Below, piece by piece: positions 61,936 through 64,000 of a DNA stretch of 64,000 bases. This stretch comes from Streptomyces fructofermentans. Its GTDB lineage: Bacteria > Actinomycetota > Actinomycetes > Streptomycetales > Streptomycetaceae. How positions within the stretch are numbered: the stretch's first letter is position 1; every line of letters begins with the position of its first letter. Location of the stretch: the NCBI RefSeq assembly GCF_014651055.1, contig NZ_BMWD01000025.1:1-64000 (forward strand), in the 5' to 3' direction. The position numbers were made by a program, and so were the translations under genes. The notes under the pieces are model-generated. The model saw only the letters and a program-made list of their open reading frames with translations. It was not told the origin of the DNA and made no database searches.

Positions 61936-62155
61936 CGGGCCAGCATGCCAACCGGGCCCGCCGGGAGCGAGGCGGCGCTCTGCGCGTGTCCCGGGCGGGC
62001 CGCACGTGTCCCGGCGGGCCGCACGCATCCGCTCCGGGCCCCTGTGACCCAGGCGACGCCGTGCCCCGGGAACTCGGCCGCCTCCTCCACCGACTACTGG
62101 AGCGCACCGGCCGAGCACGGCCCGTCGTCCCCTGCCCCACTGGAGAAGCCAGCCG

Positions 62156-63736
62156 ATGTCCACCGCTCCCACGACCGAGACGGACGAGAAACCGCCCCCC
62201 GTCGTCACCGCCCCGCGGCCCGGCCTCTGGTCGCCGCTGCGCCCCCTCGTCCTGCGGCTGCACTTCTACGCGGGACTGCTGGTCGCCCCGTTCCTGCTCG
62301 TGGCCGCCACCACGGGACTGCTGTACGCGGCGTCGTTCCAGGTCGAGAACCTCGTGTACGCGCACGAGATGACCGTCGACCCCGGTGACGAGAAGCTGCC
62401 CGTCTCCGAACAGGTCGCCGCCGCCCGCGAGGCCCACCCGGAGGGCACGGTCTCCGCCGTCCGCCCCTCGCCCGAGGCCGACGCCACCACCAGGGTGATG
62501 CTCTCCGGCGTGCCCGGCGTCGACGAGAACCATGTCCTGGCCGTGTTCGTCGACCCGTACACGGCCGAGGTGCGCGGGGCGCTCGAACAGTACGGCTCCA
62601 CGGGAGCACTGCCGGTGCGCACCTGGATCGACGAGTTCCACGCCAACCTCAGGCTCGGCGATCCTGGCCGGCTCTACAGCGAACTCGCCGCCAGCTGGCT
62701 GTGGGTGATCGCCGCCGGCGGTCTGGCGCTGTGGTTCGGACGGCGCCGCGCCCAGCGCCGGATACGCGGCACCAGCGGCCGCCGGCGCACCCTCGGGCTG
62801 CACGGCACCGTGGGCGTCTGGGCGGCCGTCGGCTTCTTCTTCCTGTCCCTGACGGGGCTGACCTGGTCGACGTACGCCGGGGCCAACATCGACGAGCTGC
62901 GCACCTCGCTGCGCCAGGCCACCCCGTCGGTGTCCGCGGCCGTGGGCGGTGAGCACTCGGGCCACGGCTCCGGCTCGGCCGAGGGGGGCGTCGAGCACGG
63001 GGTCGGCATCGACGTGGTGCTGGACGCGGCGCGGGCCGAGGGCCTCGACGGCCCGGTGGAGGTCGTCGCGCCCGCCGACGCGTCCTCCGCGTACGTCGTC
63101 AAGCAGGTGCAGCGCGCCTGGCCCACCAAGCAGGACACCGTCGCCGTCGACCCGGCGTCCGGCGAGGTCACCGACACCGTGCGCTTCGCCGACTACCCGG
63201 TGCTCGCGAAGCTGACCCGCTGGGGCATCGACGCGCACACCGGCGTGCTGTTCGGCTTCGCCAACCAGCTCGTCCTGATGGCCCTCGCCGGAAGCCTGAT
63301 CCTGCTGATCCTCTGGGGCTACCGCATGTGGTGGCAGCGCGGCCGGGCCTCCGCCTTCGGCCGTCCGATCCCGCGCGGCGCGTGGCAGCAGGTCCCGCCG
63401 CACGTCCTCGTCCCGCTGATGGCGGCCGTCGCGGTCCTCGGCTACCTCGTACCGCTGCTGGGCATCCCGCTGGCCGCCTTCATCGCCGTGGACGTGGTCC
63501 TGGGAGAGATCGCCCACCGGCGGAACCGGCGGGGCGGGTCCGGCGCCGCGCCCGAGCGGGCGGACGGCTCGCCGGAGGAGCCGGGCGGTTCGTCGACGGA
63601 GGCGCGCGGTCCCTCGAACGACTCGAACGAGGCGGGCGGTCCTACGAGGAAGGCGGGTGCTGCGGAGGACGGTTCCGAGGCCGCGGAGGAGGCTCCCCGT
63701 GAGCCGGACGACGCCGCGGAGCAGGCTGTGAAGTAG
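62156..63736 (+). CDS. PepSY-associated membrane protein
   Basis: A 526-aa membrane protein with PepSY-TM architecture: helix 1 (about residues 33-60, LRLHFYAGLLVAPFLLVAATTGLLYA), an outer loop, helices near 178-196 and 220-238, a second long outer loop (about 245-365), helix 372-392, two more near 420-450, then a 70-residue Ser/Glu/Gly-rich acidic tail. RLHFYAGL and LHGTVGVWAAVGFFFLSLTGLTW are family signatures. Such proteins often act as ferric-siderophore reductases or sensors. The first loop has a His/Gly cluster (EHSGHGSGSAEGG) that might bind metal. Confidence 0.88.
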   Translation: MSTAPTTETDEKPPPVVTAPRPGLWSPLRPLVLRLHFYAGLLVAPFLLVAATTGLLYAASFQVENLVYAHEMTVDPGDEKLPVSEQVAAAREAHPEGTVSAVRPSPEADATTRVMLSGVPGVDENHVLAVFVDPYTAEVRGALEQYGSTGALPVRTWIDEFHANLRLGDPGRLYSELAASWLWVIAAGGLALWFGRRRAQRRIRGTSGRRRTLGLHGTVGVWAAVGFFFLSLTGLTWSTYAGANIDELRTSLRQATPSVSAAVGGEHSGHGSGSAEGGVEHGVGIDVVLDAARAEGLDGPVEVVAPADASSAYVVKQVQRAWPTKQDTVAVDPASGEVTDTVRFADYPVLAKLTRWGIDAHTGVLFGFANQLVLMALAGSLILLILWGYRMWWQRGRASAFGRPIPRGAWQQVPPHVLVPLMAAVAVLGYLVPLLGIPLAAFIAVDVVLGEIAHRRNRRGGSGAAPERADGSPEEPGGSSTEARGPSNDSNEAGGPTRKAGAAEDGSEAAEEAPREPDDAAEQAVK

Positions 63737-63737
63737 C

Positions 63738-63785
63738 GCTCGGGAACGGGTCCGGGACCGCGTCCGGGAACGGGTTCGGGTCCGG
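63738..63785. repeat. Short GC-rich direct repeats
   Basis: CGGGAACGGGT and TCCGGG(A/T) units recur about four times between 63738 and 63785 just after the PepSY gene. This is likely a minor slippage tract, though it may form a hairpin. Confidence 0.35.
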
Positions 63786-63947
63786 CGGTGGCACGGGAAC
63801 CGCCCCGCGGCGAGAATCGTTCCTCCGGGACAGCACGACCCTGAGGAGCGCCCACTTGTCCGCCAGACCGACGGACCCCCCGGGACACAGTCCCGGACCG
63901 CCCCGCCCCCTTTCGCCCGGCAGCGGCACACGGCGGGGTGGTGTTCG

Positions 63948-64000
63948 ATGAGTGCCGCCCTCGGCCTGCTGGCCGTCCTCCTGCTCACGGCCGGCACCGG
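63948..64000 (+). CDS. N-terminus of a putative CorC/HlyC (hemolysin)-family membrane protein
   Basis: Only 17 codons lie in the window, beginning MSAALGLLAVLLLTAGTG. That hydrophobic start closely resembles the opening of CBS-domain hemolysin/CorC-type transporters in Streptomyces, which usually continue with a YFVAQEF-like stretch. GGCGGGG precedes the ATG. The rest lies outside, so the call is tentative. Confidence 0.4.
   Translation, partial: MSAALGLLAVLLLTAGT

Overview
The window is high-GC actinobacterial chromosome, almost certainly Streptomyces. The signs are very high GC at third codon positions, frequent GTG starts, ATGA/GTGA overlaps between consecutive genes, and Streptomyces-typical families (SCO0930-like secreted-repeat lipoprotein, DUF574-type methyltransferase, PP2C phosphatase fused to PAS/GAF sensors, class F sortase, ergothioneine genes, RmdA-type c-di-GMP enzyme). 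From memory, the order sigma factor / lipoprotein / rmdA / LysR / sdhCAB / olsBA / uvrA-like / egtABCD matches the S. coelicolor SCO0910-SCO0945 neighbourhood in reverse. That recollection should be checked by alignment.

Region 1 (1-7726) is a tightly coupled sugar operon: a truncated periplasmic-type sugar-binding protein, a two-domain ABC ATPase, a permease, an enolase-superfamily L-fuconate dehydratase, an SDR, an aldo/keto reductase, a RhaM-family mutarotase and an amidohydrolase-type lactonase. Together these make up most of the non-phosphorylating L-fucose pathway plus its importer. The binding protein lacks its N-terminal third, and the first 65 bases look foreign, so the importer may be broken.

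Region 2 (7727-24605) is envelope and signalling: a small membrane protein, a lipase maturation factor divergent from an acidic Asp/Pro-rich lipoprotein, a PAS-GAF-PP2C-ATPase regulator, an Fpg/Nei glycosylase, an ECF sigma / hypothetical / zinc anti-sigma locus, a CapA lipoprotein, a universal stress protein, a Tat-type polysaccharide deacetylase, a class F sortase beside two related surface proteins, a DUF4239 / proline-rich pair and an SCO0930-type lipoprotein.

Region 3 (24606-40944) is c-di-GMP and core metabolism: a methyltransferase translationally coupled to rmdA, an SDR, a degenerate repeat tract of about 550 bp, a LysR regulator divergent from sdhCAB, ornithine-lipid acyltransferases olsB-olsA, an acyl-CoA synthetase, a UvrA-like protein and a luciferase-like monooxygenase.

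Region 4 (40945-64000) holds a TerC membrane protein, an HAD phosphatase, dodecin, the ergothioneine operon egtABCD, a bacterial PARG-like macrodomain protein convergent with a PemK/MazF-like protein, a flotillin with a small NfeD-like protein, an amidase, an F420-type oxidoreductase behind a MerR-like promoter, a Cof-type HAD phosphatase, an FMN reductase divergent from a TetR with twin operators, a LacI regulator coupled to pobA, thioredoxin divergent from a disulfide flavoreductase, peptide deformylase, a PepSY membrane protein and the first codons of what looks like a CorC/HlyC-type protein. I saw no rRNA, tRNA, CRISPR array or complete insertion sequence. The strongest leads are the interrupted fucose operon, the sortase-F surface locus, the RmdA neighbourhood, the PARG/PemK pair and the flotillin/NfeD pair.
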